DNA from: Chondrilla cf. caribensis
Taxonomy: Eukaryota > Porifera > Demospongiae > Chondrillida > Chondrillidae
NCBI GenBank assembly: GCA_964020155.1
Contig: OZ026546.1
Span: 2,009,581 to 2,073,580 of the forward strand
Direction of reading: 5' to 3'
Length of the DNA stretch: 64,000 bases
Positions 1-12,485 of the stretch are shown piece after piece (positions within the stretch are counted from its first letter, which is position 1; each line of letters opens with the position of its first letter). A model generated the notes under the pieces. That model had not been told where the DNA came from. It ran no database searches and worked only from the letters and a program-made list of their open reading frames with translations. Made by a program: the position numbers and the translations under genes.

Positions 1-417
1 GAAGGAGTCAACTTGGGACAGGATTGTACTCCAACGAAGGAGTCAACTTGGGACAGGATTACACTCCAACGAAGGAGTCAACTTGGGACAGGATTGTACT
101 CCAACGAAGGAGTCAACTTGGGACAGGATTGCATGCACTCCAACAAAGGAGTCAACTTGGGACAGGATTGCACTCCAACGAAGGAGTCAACTTGGGATAG
201 GATTGCACTCCAACAAAGGAGTCAACTTGGGACAGGAGTGCACTCCAACGAAGGAGTCAACTTGGGACAGGATTGTACTCCAACGAAGGAGTCAACTTGG
301 GACAGGATTACACTCCAACGAAGGAGTCAACTTGGGACAGGATTGCACTCCAACGAAGGAGTCAACTTGGGACAGGATTGCACTCCAACGAAGGAGTCAA
401 CTTGGGACAATGAGTGA
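1..417. repeat. 35-bp minisatellite array (left end outside window)
   Basis: About 11-12 head-to-tail copies of a 35-bp unit with core GGAGTCAACTTGGGAC run from the window edge. One copy near 130-138 carries a short insertion (gcatgcactcc). Units differ by single substitutions such as gattgtact/gattacact/gattgcact. Because 35 is not a multiple of 3, each long open frame cycles through all three readings of the unit every 105 bp, so the repetitive open frames here are a by-product of the repeat and not evidence of a protein. Confidence 0.95.
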
Positions 418-597
418 ACAGGACCAGATGGAATGACTCCCTCTCATAAGAATAAATTTAGACCAAGTATTCATTGACAAATATGCCAGTCTACATTATG
501 TACTAGGACCAAGGAAACTTAAAAGGCAGTCACAAATGGAGCAAGAACATAAACTGTATGTACAAAAATTGTATGAACCACAGTTAAGGATAATGTC

Positions 598-3299
598 ATG
601 CGAAGCAAAATTGTCTACCAAAAAATACCTAGGCCGATGATTGACTTGAACACAATGGACAGCACCCTATCAACAATTGCAAGTGGTAAGCATTTGCAAT
701 TGTATTCAGATATAATGTTACAGGAATATATCTTCTCTTTGAACAAGACGAACAAACTGATATAAAGCACTCACTTCTGACATTCTGTGGTTTCACAACC
801 ACAGAAATGGATATATCGCGGATAATGGACGGGACGGAATTTAAGAATGAAGTATGTAAAGCTAGGTGTATATAGCATCAGGAGAATACGTACATATGTG
901 ATTCTGTTATATGCACTTCTCCAGATAATGTTATGTTACCTTAAATTTCTGGAGGCATGGTCATGAAGAGATAAATTCAAAGTGTGTACTATAAATTATG
1001 GTACAGGTTTGGTCCTGTACCATAATGGATGATACGTATGTTCAATAGCACAGGGACTAGGTTGCCATAAATTTGCACCGGTAACCACGGGGAGTGACGG
1101 CAGCTTCTTAAAGGAGACATTAAAGGTGAACTCTTGGTCTGGACATACGTATACGTATCTGCAGTGTATGCACAAACATCAATGCTTCACCTTACAACCA
1201 CCAGCAGAAAGCTTCAGAAATGATATGCCAGAAGGGTGGCATCTTATGTCAACCACATCCAACAGGAAAGCCTGTAGTGTTGGTGAGAAGAGCAATACAC
1301 ATTAAGGTTGATCACATGATAATAGAACCAAATTACCCTGCACACATACAGCTACTGATGGTACCAAGAAAGGAAGCTATAATAATAGATCCAATGGGAG
1401 CAGTTAGTGACAGTGATATGCAAAGCTTCTCAGATGAATTTTGGTATGCTCATTTAATTGATTAAGTATTAATACAACTTCAACTGCAGATACATACGTA
1501 CGTATGTATGTAGGTATGTACATATGTTAGAATATTATGTAAAGACATAAAAATGTAATCGCTTTACCTTAATGCAGTCAAATGATGCTGGAGAACCTCC
1601 CACATGAATTCAAAAGAGATTTCCTACCTACAACCATTCAAAAACACGATGTAAGTATGTACACAAGCCATATTTTACACCTTTTTTAATGACTCTTACA
1701 TGTGTGTGTATGTATGCACCATTGAAATACATTACATCTATAATCATGTATTTTATTGTGCACCATATGACAGATTTCAACCAAATCATGTAAAGATACC
1801 AACATAACTGACTATGATGCCAAACTACTACTATGTAGGGTACGTATGTTTACACATTGACTATGTACGTACGTAGTACTAATAAGTTAGTGACATATTG
1901 CCATGTAAGTGTAACATAACTTTATGCAATAATCAATATCCATCCAAAACATGCAGAGTACCTATGAGATTGTTTTCAAAGAAAGATGGTCCACTACAGA
2001 TGACATACAAGATCTGAAAAAGACTTTTTTGTCTCATTATCTATCAGGGTGCGTAAATACGACCAAAGAGGAGAGCTAACATGCCAAGTAACTATCACAA
2101 CTGGCGTGATTATATACCATTAATGCAGAGCTGTTGTGAATGGATGTGACACACAAAAGATACAGGAGGTGCTAGAGTACAAGCACAATGTGGTACTGGA
2201 TATTGATGAATATTTTGTAGGTTCCATTATTATTACTAGATACGTACATACATACGTAAGTCATAATTCCAGCATATTACAATGACATTTATTTACTGAT
2301 GCCATGATCTTGTAGGACGATAGATCAGTGTGGGATTGCTCCTCAGATGATTCAAGAGAAATGGAAATTAAAATGTTTCCTATTGAAGGTGAACCATTTT
2401 CTCAGTACATTCTGTAAGTTATATATGAAAACACAATGTTCATCTATTACAAATGATGCTATACTACAGGGGAATGGCTCAGAGCAAATGTGGACTACAA
2501 CTCTGTACCCATCATTAAAAGCAAGGACGTCTATGGAGAGGAAATGTGCGTACCTGTACTGACAAAGGACCAGGTTGATAGTTATTTCGAACAATTGCTT
2601 CGAATACCTCCACAATCACTAGACGATGAGTGAGTTTTGTACATGACACAGTTCTCTACCTTTGTATGACAATGAAAAGTAGCTTTTGAACAGAACTGTG
2701 ATGTTCACTCGGGAGAGAGTAGTCAAGGTGCTGAAGGAGCATGAGGTACAGTACATACTTTATGTATAGCTTTATGTTACATAATATTAACATGTACCTG
2801 ACCCTATTGTAAAAGTTAATGCAGTAAATTCTCACTACGTTACACCATTACACCATATAGCAAGACTTTACCTACTTGTGCCTTGGGGCTAATATGGAGG
2901 AAGGAAGAAGCCGATTCAAACTCGTAAAACACTTTCCTTTGCAGGGACAATTGGTAGGTCTAAACAATATCATTACATGCGCACTTCAAGAATAAATTAT
3001 ACAAGTTCTAGACAGGCCAACATCTGGTGTTTCTTTTGTTGAAGGCAATGGAGGTACTAATGTACCCATCAGAGGTAGCCGTGCCTTTCTTTCAGTGGAA
3101 TTTTGAAATGGCTCAAGTGTTTGCAAATAACCTTCTTTTTCCACAGGTAAGCCTAATATCATGTGGAAGAGAGGTTTTGTGTGGACTTTACTTCCATACA
3201 ACTTGTTCACACATGCAGGCGATGGTCAAGTTGATAAAAGAAGTTCTCAAGATGACAAATGATGACGCTGTACAATACTACGCTTCAAAAGGACTTTAA
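598..3299 (+). CDS. Spliced gene of unknown family; central part resembles an inactive Ulp1/C48-type protease
   Basis: Exons by splice signals and phase: 598-685, 724-851, an unresolved stretch 852-1204, then 1205-1443, 1578-1650, 1774-1839, 1957-2048, 2129-2216, 2316-2388, 2470-2629, 2694-2745, 2861-2953, 3045-3146 and 3219-3299 (TAA). From 1205 on, every junction has GT/AG ends and the frame closes, with introns of about 64-290 bp. The exon at 1205-1443 encodes AHIQLLMVPRKEAIIIDPMG, like the His and Asp strands of Ulp1 proteases. The exon at 1774-1839 encodes NITDYDAKLLLC, aligning with the family's Q-x-N-G-Y-D-C-G motif, but Ala stands at the nucleophile position and Lys at the Gly. The rest is unlike anything I recognise. 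The 598 start is the first Met in the frame; coding-like sequence lies just upstream in another frame, so the 5' end is uncertain. Gene structure is well supported; the protease-fold reading is inference. Confidence 0.55.
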
Positions 3300-3544
3300 C
3301 TTATCTATTTAATGCATAGCATCTAACTTTATTAGCTTTTCCCATGTAATCAGTAAAATTTAAATAGACAATAATGAAATGATCGCCTTTAAACTTATAA
3401 AACTTACCGTCTGATCTTCATATGCAACCCCCAGTGCCATGAGTTGGAAACTACGCCGTCCGAAATCCCTCTTCGAAAGTAAAGCGTGTTTGCGCAATTC
3501 CTGGTGCCAACTTGGGGTAGGCGTTTATTACGGGCGCTTAAAAG

Positions 3545-3585
3545 GTGTTGGAGTCAACTTGGGACGGGGAGTCAACTTGGTACGG
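3545..3585 (+). repeat. Two degenerate units of the 35-bp minisatellite core
   Basis: The core GGAGTCAACTTGGGAC seen in the array at 1-417 reappears here twice (the second copy reads TTGGTAC), about 250 bp past the stop codon of the gene at 598-3299. A weaker relative (GCCAACTTGGGGTA) lies near 3507-3520. The motif therefore occurs on both sides of that gene. Confidence 0.7.
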
Positions 3586-3800
3586 AACAAAAATAATTGC
3601 TCGCCGTTTTTCTTCCTTGATGTCGTTCGCTATAAAGTACTGCTCCATCAGCTCGGCGTACGACAACCAATCTTCTTTGACCTCATCGAACTCTGCAAAA
3701 GTGTTCGCCATTCTTTTCCTGTTTTATCCTCTTTGCCAAAAATGTTGCGAAATGATCGAAGCTAGCTGTCCTACCGCCAATGAAATTGTCATGGTTCACA

Positions 3801-3904
3801 CTAGTCTGGCTCGCTAGACCGTCCCAACTATGCGCCTAAAGCGGCAAGAAAGCCCCTTTTCCCGCCCTCGGCGCATAGTTGGGACGGTCTAGCAGGCCAG
3901 ACTA
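3801..3904. mobile_element. Palindromic hairpin repeat (MITE-like), copy A
   Basis: A 104-bp near-perfect inverted repeat. The left arm is CTAGTCTGG...CTAGACCGTCCCAACTATGCGCC; the right arm is its complement ending CCAGACTAG, with a short G+C-rich loop. Related hairpins sharing CTAGACCGTC/GACGGTCTAG occur at 15958, 16385, 16462, 17025, 26905 and 27663, and a half copy at 18475. Confidence 0.85.
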
Positions 3905-3990
3905 GGTTCGCACAAAAGCTAACTGGTTCATTAGACAAGCTATTATAGATAATAAAATGACAACTTATGATTTGAGTTCACCTAGTTTAT

Positions 3991-4022
<32 letters not shown>
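3991..4022. repeat. (TCAA)n simple repeat, 3' tail of the adjacent non-LTR remnant
   Basis: About seven TCAA units. Read on the minus strand this is (TTGA)n placed just after the 3' untranslated region of the remnant at 4136-5164, where non-LTR elements with simple-repeat tails end. The motif TTTGAGTTCACC lies on both sides (about 3971 and 4026), suggesting a reiterated 3' terminus. Confidence 0.7.
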
Positions 4023-4135
4023 TTATTTGAGTTCACCACACCCGAAGGTGCTAGGACATACCATTGGTCCTATGTAGCACTAAGAGTGCAAACTATAAAC
4101 TACTCAATAGGATTGGTACATTGTACATGTCAAAA

Positions 4136-5164
4136 TCACATTACATGACCCTCGGCTAATGCCAGATCAATGCTGTCCGGGTCGATATGTGTCCTGCTTG
4201 ATCTGGATCCTCTGATTGCTGTGATGGCGGCTTTCAAAAGGCTAAGTCGAATTTTGCATCTGATCCAGGTAATTACTTTTGAGTATGGTTGTTTCTTTGC
4301 TTCGGCAATCAGGCTGGCAAGACGCTTATAGAAGATGGTGGCTGATGGACCCATACCTCCAGTCACCGCGATCACAAGCGGGGTAAAGGATCCACGCTCA
4401 ATCTCCTGCACCCTTTGCTCATACGCTCTACACTTCTCTTTTTCATTCTTTCTCATAATTGCCTCAGATCCAAGGTTCTGGTAGCTAGATGCTAGTGGGT
4501 TGCAAACCCTTACATCAAAGAATGCATCTTGTGAGCTATTCCAGAATCCTTTGCATTTTATGTCGAGTCTACCATTGTCTTGAACATTTGCTGATCGATC
4601 ATTGAGTTCTTCACCAGTAAGTGGCTGGAGCGGAGGTTCTATCTCAACACAATGCACATGGGGTACTTCCTTGAGAAGAACTGAGGTTGTGTCTCTGATT
4701 TCGTTATGACATTGTATGACATATCCGCCTTTCCCGCATGAGAGAGCGTGGTTAACATCATTGGGTTTGCCACATGCACAAACACTGGGCATGGCATCAG
4801 GGCGCCAGCCATACCGTAAGGCAATTGCGTCCCGGAACGCCCCTTTATGTAGGGCGTATCCATGCTCCTCGATAGATAAGGTTGTCAGCCATGCAGATGA
4901 TCCTTTCTCTTGTGCAAGTTTCATTCCTCTCTGTGTGGTTGGATTCAAGAGACTGTTGACCTTATCTGCTTCTTCTTGGAGGTTTTTCCTGTTCTTCATT
5001 TTGATGTTTTTACGCATATCCTCCATTTGTGTTTCAATAGCACTGTGAGATTCCATGTCCTCCTTTCTCAAGATGTTCTTTTGCAATGGCTCGGTGATAG
5101 ACTTTGATGAATGATGGAGCTCTTTTACAAAATAATGAGTTACACACCAAATCTGGCTGACCAC
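4136..5164 (-). pseudogene. C-terminal part of a non-LTR retrotransposon ORF (CCHC finger plus endonuclease-like region), 5' truncated
   Basis: An open frame of 342 codons. In order it shows a coiled, charged N-terminal part, a GSSAWLTTLSIEEHG segment, a Cys/His knuckle (CACGKPNDVNHALSC), the HNEIRD segment, then GRLDIKCKGF...AFFDVRV, which looks like the spaced acidic residues of a PD-(D/E)XK-type endonuclease, and a conserved Gly/Arg-rich end. A CCHC knuckle followed by a restriction-like endonuclease is the C-terminal layout of R2/Utopia-type non-LTR elements. No reverse-transcriptase core is upstream, so the copy is 5' truncated, as expected of incomplete target-primed insertion. The type of element is inferred from this layout; the clade is not proved. 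Confidence 0.55.
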
Positions 5165-5848
5165 ATTACGCTAAGATGATTTAAAATGTTATTCTTATAT
5201 TGTAAGTTCACAATTAGTTCATAACAGTTTAATGTTCTGGGTCAGGATACAACAAAAACACAGGTTAGATGTCTTTGGGTGTCTGTTTGCTTGTGTTTTT
5301 TGCAAATGTACATTCACATGTATGGATGTATGATTAATAATTGTGCATGCAAATGTAGTAAGCACTTGATTCCCTATAATTATGTGTCCACGTTGCCGGA
5401 AAGATCATTTAGTGGTAGCTATGAAGACCTGCAAGCCCGCTGTGTACAGCGTGAAGTGAAGGTGGCCAAGCTGGAAGAAGAGACTGGTCGCATACGAATC
5501 AAATTTGATCTGAAAATGTCATGGTAGCTAAAGATAATCCGGCCAGTTTATCTATTGTTCGAAATTAGCATGAGGTTTCGCGTTGCTACGGTTCTGAAGT
5601 GTTCTTATCCCCTGCCATTCCAATTCCTTTTGAGCAGCCAACCGTTAGCCGCAAGTACGTATACGATTGAAGATAATCCCAAAATATGTCCGATGTTCGC
5701 TCGAAAATCGTTTGAAGATATCTCCATTTACGAAGTTAGCTCAAAGTACGTTTGATGTTCTTTAATGAATTAAGTTCACTTTGCAATGGAAACATAAAAA
5801 GGTTATAAGTAACGCGCACGCACACCAAACCACACACACAAACGCACG

Positions 5849-5931
<83 letters not shown>

Positions 5932-8900
5932 CTCTCTTATGATAATATCAGTGGTAACATTTCAAGAATGTAAGTAACTTTGTACAATAGTGTACCAGGA
6001 CTGTATACACAGTGGGTAAAGGATGTGGTGTGTGGTTGATTTGCAACAAACAATACACACACACACACACACACTGGTGAATACATAAAGTCATTATGCT
6101 CAGATTGAGATAAAGATTACCTACAGCAAAGATGAAATGAGAAGTAATCCAGGATTATCCATTCAGGAAATCTGTCATGTATACAGGTTACATACTGTAT
6201 GTATCAGTTTGAATAGTAGACACTTACAACTGTACTTGTGTACATATATATGTGAATGTATGCATGGGTATGCATACTGTATGTACTCATTGCGATATGG
6301 TACACAATGTAGTGATGTAGCACACAGTGTTAACAGAAGGGAAATTACCCATATCAGCACATGAGTAAGACCCCATCACTGCAGACACAGATCTTTCGAC
6401 AAAGTGGAATGAAGAACTCCAAATCAGTTGTGAAACCAAGGGTAGAATCCTACAGGCTGAACAAATCCATCTCTGTATGTTGGAACTTTGACTGTAAGGT
6501 GCAATAATCGTGGAAGGCCTAATGGAGAGACCAATCGAACATGAACTGATGAAAAGTAAGCATAATGTTTCACATATCTGCCATGTATACAAATCATTGT
6601 GATATGTATGCATATTATTATAGAGAGAGAGCATCTTGAAAGCCATGTACATACATAGGAAATGGCAGCACTCAGTAGTAAATTACCTTTTTCTGAAATG
6701 GAAGTAATATAATATGCTCTGATGCTTTTCATTTGTGATGTATACATATGTACATATCTATTTTATATCCACATTTGTATAGGCTGTGAACAGTATAAAT
6801 TTAGATGTTGTGGTGACATAAGGTAAGGTCATAAAGTGTCCTTGTGGAAAGGTTACACAGTATATACGTTACAGTTTGTACATATGTACAGTATGTACTG
6901 TATTGCACATACCATATATGAATGAACACTGATGTGTTCGTATCTATGTATATTTGGAAAGATATTTCAGAACCGCTTGCCTTTCTTTATTACTCAGTCT
7001 GAGACAGAAGCACAAAAACTACACAAGCTATTATCAAGCGCTTGGATCAGTCGGTGGAAAAAACCCTGGGCCTCCTATTGTGAGTGGTAGAAATCATTCA
7101 CTTCTCATTGTGCTTTGCACTCCTATGCGAAGGATGCTCTAGTTGATCATTGTTTCTATCTTCATGGTATTTCTTGTGCAGAATGCAGCACGAAGTTTCA
7201 TCCATTAGGTATCACAGGCATTGCTATTTGGACCACTACTGGCACTTTTGGAGGGAGGTGGAGTTTGCACTCAATACAGCTACGAGAAAATGGTTTCCAA
7301 AGCAAGTACGTAATACCTCGGTAGGGCTGTTATATACAATAGCATTACATTATAACAGACTTCGAAGTACTCTTGTGTTCATGTAGTGTATCTTCCAACC
7401 CCTTCTGCGATATCCTTTTGTCGGGCAAATATTCTTCAAAATGAGCATCTGGTATTATATCTTTGAGAGTAATATTCAATGGTAGTACTCATTACTCAAG
7501 AGTTGAATTTCCATGCCCATTTGTTGTTACAGGAGCAAAAGTCAATGTTGCTAATAGGAAATACCAGTTTACGTACATACCTTAGTAACAATGATAAACA
7601 CTGTTTGTTCAATTTACCAATGTCACATGAAGCTGATGCTTGTAATAGTGAATGTTACTGACTGTATACACCCATACCAGTATCTATACTACACCTGTGT
7701 CTCGACACCTGGTTTTAGGTTTTTTTTTCTGTCTCAGTAGTTGTTTTGTTTTGAAAGACTGTTGGCACTGTTCTACTTCACCTGAAAAATGCAGGTATTT
7801 GAACATATTAGCACTGTCATGTGAATAATTATCATATAAATGCCTCCAAAAGCCAGGATGTTCTTACCATACATCAAGGGCCTCAGCAAAAGGATTGGAA
7901 GGACTTCCTCTGATACGCACTGTTGCTGATTTAATCATTTCAAAAGCAAGGCGAATTTTCAGCCAGGTCATTGTTAGGGCACATGAAGAGCCCCACTTTA
8001 CAGCAAGAAGGTTGGGCAATCTCGTAGAGAAAACTGTGCGATATTATCAATGTATGGGAGAAATAGGGTGAAGAAACACTATAAGCAGCATCCAGCATAG
8101 CTCATAACAGAAGGGGTGTCAACCTGCATGATACTTCCCCCAAATCCAGCTGATGGCATGACAATTGTGAAACATTTCGTCCACTAAGTTACCAGTAGCC
8201 AGAGCTACATTCTCGGATCAATTTGCTTGTATTTTGTAGTGTAACATGGACGGTGGAAAAACTTTGGGTGCATGCGCTTGGATTTACCAAGTTTTCTATC
8301 CAGTGACCAAGAAGCTGTTGACATGTTATGTTGCTAAAGTATGTCATTTGAAGTTTGCATCACATAGTAATCTTGTCCAACATCTGAGATCAAATCCCAC
8401 CAGTATGAAGAAAAGTGGGTTATGGAAAAGCTTAAGAGGCATCCACCCCAGTGTAGTGACGGCCATTGTGCTATTGAATGTGAAAACTGAAGTGTGGCAA
8501 GACATACCAGGGTTCTTATATACCCATTCACTCAAGACTGTGTTATTTCGTGTGTATTCTAGCTTCATTTTGATGTATCGTGTTATTATGCATTAATCGC
8601 TATTCCCAGGATATCTCAACCGACTCACAATATTATTGTCAAACTCCACTGTTAAAGAAAATGGTCTGTCTGTGGGAACTGAAACATAATCCTGCTCCAA
8701 CAATACTGGCACCATAATTAACTGCAAAGAATGACCTCTTGTAATGCCAGATACTGTCAATTCACTACTCAAACTCACCTGTACATATGCTCTTTGTTTG
8801 ACACAGCTAGGTAGTAGGACCCCAATGCATGTGAAGACAGTCTAACACAGCTACAGTAGTAACAATCTATTTGTACACAAGCTAAAACTGACAGTAAGAA

Positions 8901-9094
8901 CCCAGTTTGAAAAGATTAATGCAGGTGATAACAATGAAGTTTCACACTGGTTGTCAAAGGTGACAACAATTTAGGGGAACACAGGCTAACACAGACAGTA
9001 CCAAGCACAGATTAATATAGCTAGTAACACATATAGTAGTTTATACATGTTCGACTAACAGAGATGATACAACCCGGTTGAACATATACTTATA
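5165..9094. other. No recognisable gene; short open segments and a (CA)n tract
   Basis: I see no conserved product here. Short coding-like stretches without a supportable gene model lie at 5390-5527 (a charged, coiled-coil-like segment), 6368-6480, 6967-7090 and 7115-7310. Microsatellite (CA)n fills 5831-5928, with a smaller tract at 6054-6074. At 7851-7910 a PYIKGLSKRIGR-like stretch recalls the linker of Penelope-like elements but is too short to call. From 8800 the sequence becomes a loose repetition of motifs such as GCTAACACAG and GTAACAAT. Confidence 0.5.
5831..5928. repeat. (CA)n microsatellite
   Basis: About 98 bp of CA dinucleotides with a few CG interruptions at the left end. It accounts for the Cys-Val open frame on the opposite strand. 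Confidence 0.97.
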
Positions 9095-9269
9095 CAGTGG
9101 AACCTCTCTATAAAGGACATGTTGGGACCATAATTTTAGTCCTTATTACAGAGGTTTCCTCAATTTAGAGGTTATTTTATACACTTCAGTACTACACTGG
9201 GACACAGAATGGTGTCCTTATTATAGAGGTTTCCACATTTCAGAGGTTTGTAATAGAGAGGTTCCACTG
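9095..9269. mobile_element. Pogo/Tc1-mariner-type MITE with TA duplication
   Basis: A 175-bp element with terminal inverted repeats CAGTGGAACCTCTCTAT at the left and its complement ATAGAGAGGTTCCACTG at the right. It is flanked by TA on both sides (tata|CAG...CTG|tata), the target duplication of the Tc1/mariner/pogo group. There is no coding capacity. A second, shorter relative is at 46287-46385. Confidence 0.85.
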
Positions 9270-9416
9270 TATAGGTGATTCAACACAGGTGAATGCAGGC
9301 TGGCACAGTTGATAGCCATCCATGAATACAAGCTGACTCAGGCGGTAACAATATAGGTCAGCACCAGCTAACTCAGCTGATAACAAGTAATTAGAACACA
9401 CACGGTCAGCAAAAAT

Positions 9417-10262
<846 letters not shown>

Positions 10263-10299
10263 CACACATACGTACATATGTAGGTCAGCCAGAACAACA

Positions 10300-10621
10300 C
10301 AAACCACCACTTTGATTTCAGGAGAGAGTCTACTTTTGGCAAAATCCTGGCAAATCTTCTGCAGTGTAGTTGACTTCCCACTGCCTGGATTACCTTGAAG
10401 TAGAACACATTTTGGTGTATGAGCTCCCGGACTGATGATATCATCGTATTTTACTGGTTCAGGTTGAGTGGCTCTGGGTCATTCTTTCTCCTTCTCATCA
10501 GCTTCTTCTCTAGTTTTAACACAGGAGGGAACAAGATATTGAAGCCCTGGATTCATCTGAAGGAGGTTGTCTTGTATGACACCGCACTCCAAGTAAAACT
10601 CCTTCAGCTTGGATATACATC
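10300..10621 (-). pseudogene. NACHT-type NTPase (NLR-like) exon with an in-frame stop
   Basis: Read on the minus strand, the exon opens after a TAG acceptor near 10622 and encodes a linker (YLECGVIQDNLLQMNPGLQY), then a charged EADEKEKE run, an in-frame TGA at 10479-10481, and then in the same frame CVLLQGNPGSGKSTTLQKI, a Walker A P-loop of the NACHT class, followed by IKVVVCVV. The protein would continue into the adjoining (CA)n array. The premature stop and repeat invasion suggest a dead NLR-type gene fragment; a second exon starting after the stop remains possible. No leucine-rich or ankyrin repeats are visible nearby. Confidence 0.5.
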
Positions 10622-10689
10622 CCTAGTATGGACCACAGAGATAGAAACTAACAGTAAACTCAATTCCACTAACTGCTAACCATCAGCAT

Positions 10690-11247
10690 AATATATGTAA
10701 CTAGAAATGGGAACCAATAAATGACAAACAGTAATCAAGATACATGCACTAACACTATACAACATTAGTCCTTCACAGCAGAGAAGTCCAAGAAAACACC
10801 AACAAATGACAACTAACTATACTAGCAGATGTCCTGATTGACACTGAGAAACAAATCATTACTAATGGTACTAGTAGTCATTTGCCATTAAAAATTGCGA
10901 TTTCCTTTCCAACACAGAGATCTTCCTAAGTATACCCACTTATGCTCAGACTACAACAAATCGTTCACAGTTTCTTCAGTGTATTTAATTCAAATTGCAA
11001 TTCCATCCTATCATGTGTAAACATACTTTAATTACATTCCTATAGAAAGACGTAGGAATTTTTTGTTGCTATGCAGTGTATGTATATTACATACCCTACA
11101 TAGCATGAAAAGGACAGCTAGGTAGTTGGCTGTTGACCTGGTAGTGTGGGGCTAGCTTACTCTCATATCAATCATTCTAGTCTTTGTTGATAGACAGACA
11201 ATACAGCTAAACTTTAAGTAGACTCTATTATATATATAATGCACTAG

Positions 11248-11311
<64 letters not shown>

Positions 11312-12480
11312 ATTATACACAAGGTGTATTTACATGCACATTAAACTTCTCTATTGCACCATGCACTCCCTGTTGGTGAGGGCTTCATACCAGTGAAACA
11401 ATCACATGCAGTCACTAAGAGAGACAGTGTCCTACAAACAGTATGATATATTTAATATATCAGATGGTACATGGTCTACAGAACAAGACCAGCAAGTGTA
11501 ACAGTTGACGTTAAATTTGAACTACAAGCATACAACAGAAGTACAATTCAGACTATAAGGCCTTACGAGATGAATGGGACAGGTGATTCAATGTTGGAAA
11601 ATACTTGTCCATAACTAAGATTAATGGATGGTGTGCAAAGACACCCACTCTAAGGTACCCCTTTAAATTACCCAATAGCCCTGTTAGATATACACACAAT
11701 ACAAAACTTGTCAATATGAGTGACTGTACATGACATTTGTCCACCGTGAACCACAGTATTACACAGATAACAATGCTTGAACTTACCTAAGAAGCTGTCT
11801 GATAACTCCTCCATAGCTGTGAATTTCACCGAAATGCACTTTAAATTAGTGGCCAATCAAGCCCAAAGCAATTAATCAGATCTTCTCTTGGTTGATATGA
11901 TACTAGTTGATCCACAAGGTAGACACTATAGCAAGAATTAAACTACAATTGTGACTGATAATGTGTCTGTGGAGATCACAAGGAGCAATTTACAGTCATT
12001 TGAATGGATTTGAAATGCGGCACAGGGAAGACCCATAGCATTGGCAATTACCACCTAGGATTATCAACATGCATGCACACATAAAATTGGAAAAGATTGC
12101 TCTGTGTGCAATTAGGACTGGAAGGTGAAAACCACTGTGACATTAATTTCCTCAAGTGTGTGCAAGGTCACTGTCTGAACTACATCCTTTAGATATGTTC
12201 AATTCTAATGATTTAGGGCCCGGGAGGCTTACTATTATGGTTGCCTCATTGTATTTGAATTTCATCAAGTAATAAGCACTGATGGTGCAATTTTTCATTG
12301 AATTATAAAGAAATGGGACCACTTAGCCAATGCAGGCTATTTTACAGGGTTGCCATGATAAAATTAAAAGCTAACATAATACACCTACAGTAAAACAGAT
12401 GGCAATAAATAATAATAAAATAATTAAATTAGTTAATATATTTAGATATAGATAAAATTCAAAACAAATTAAATAAATTC
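10690..12480. other. No gene seen; contains a (CT)n(TA)n microsatellite
   Basis: AT-rich DNA without a convincing coding exon. A compound microsatellite lies at about 11250-11311, CT repeats passing directly into TA repeats. On the minus strand near 11815 a short MEELSDSFLG segment ends at a good GTAAGT donor and could be a first exon, but nothing connects to it. The AT-rich end (12360-12480) is the 3' tail region of the LINE that follows. Confidence 0.5.
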
Positions 12481-12485
12481 AAAAA

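Noticed and set aside
1..417. CRISPR-like repetition
   Set aside because: Units are directly contiguous with no unique spacers, and the DNA is clearly eukaryotic.
13..436. Two overlapping open frames of over 110 codons at the left end
   Set aside because: They are translations of the 35-bp tandem repeat with no independent coding signature.
7851..7912. PYIKGLSKRIGR-like stretch suggesting a Penelope-like element
   Set aside because: Too short and no RT or GIY-YIG motif nearby.
8246..8596. Frame with CHLKFASHSNLVQHL resembling a zinc finger
   Set aside because: The spacing lacks a second Cys pair partner and the rest is uninformative; at most a decayed BED-type finger.
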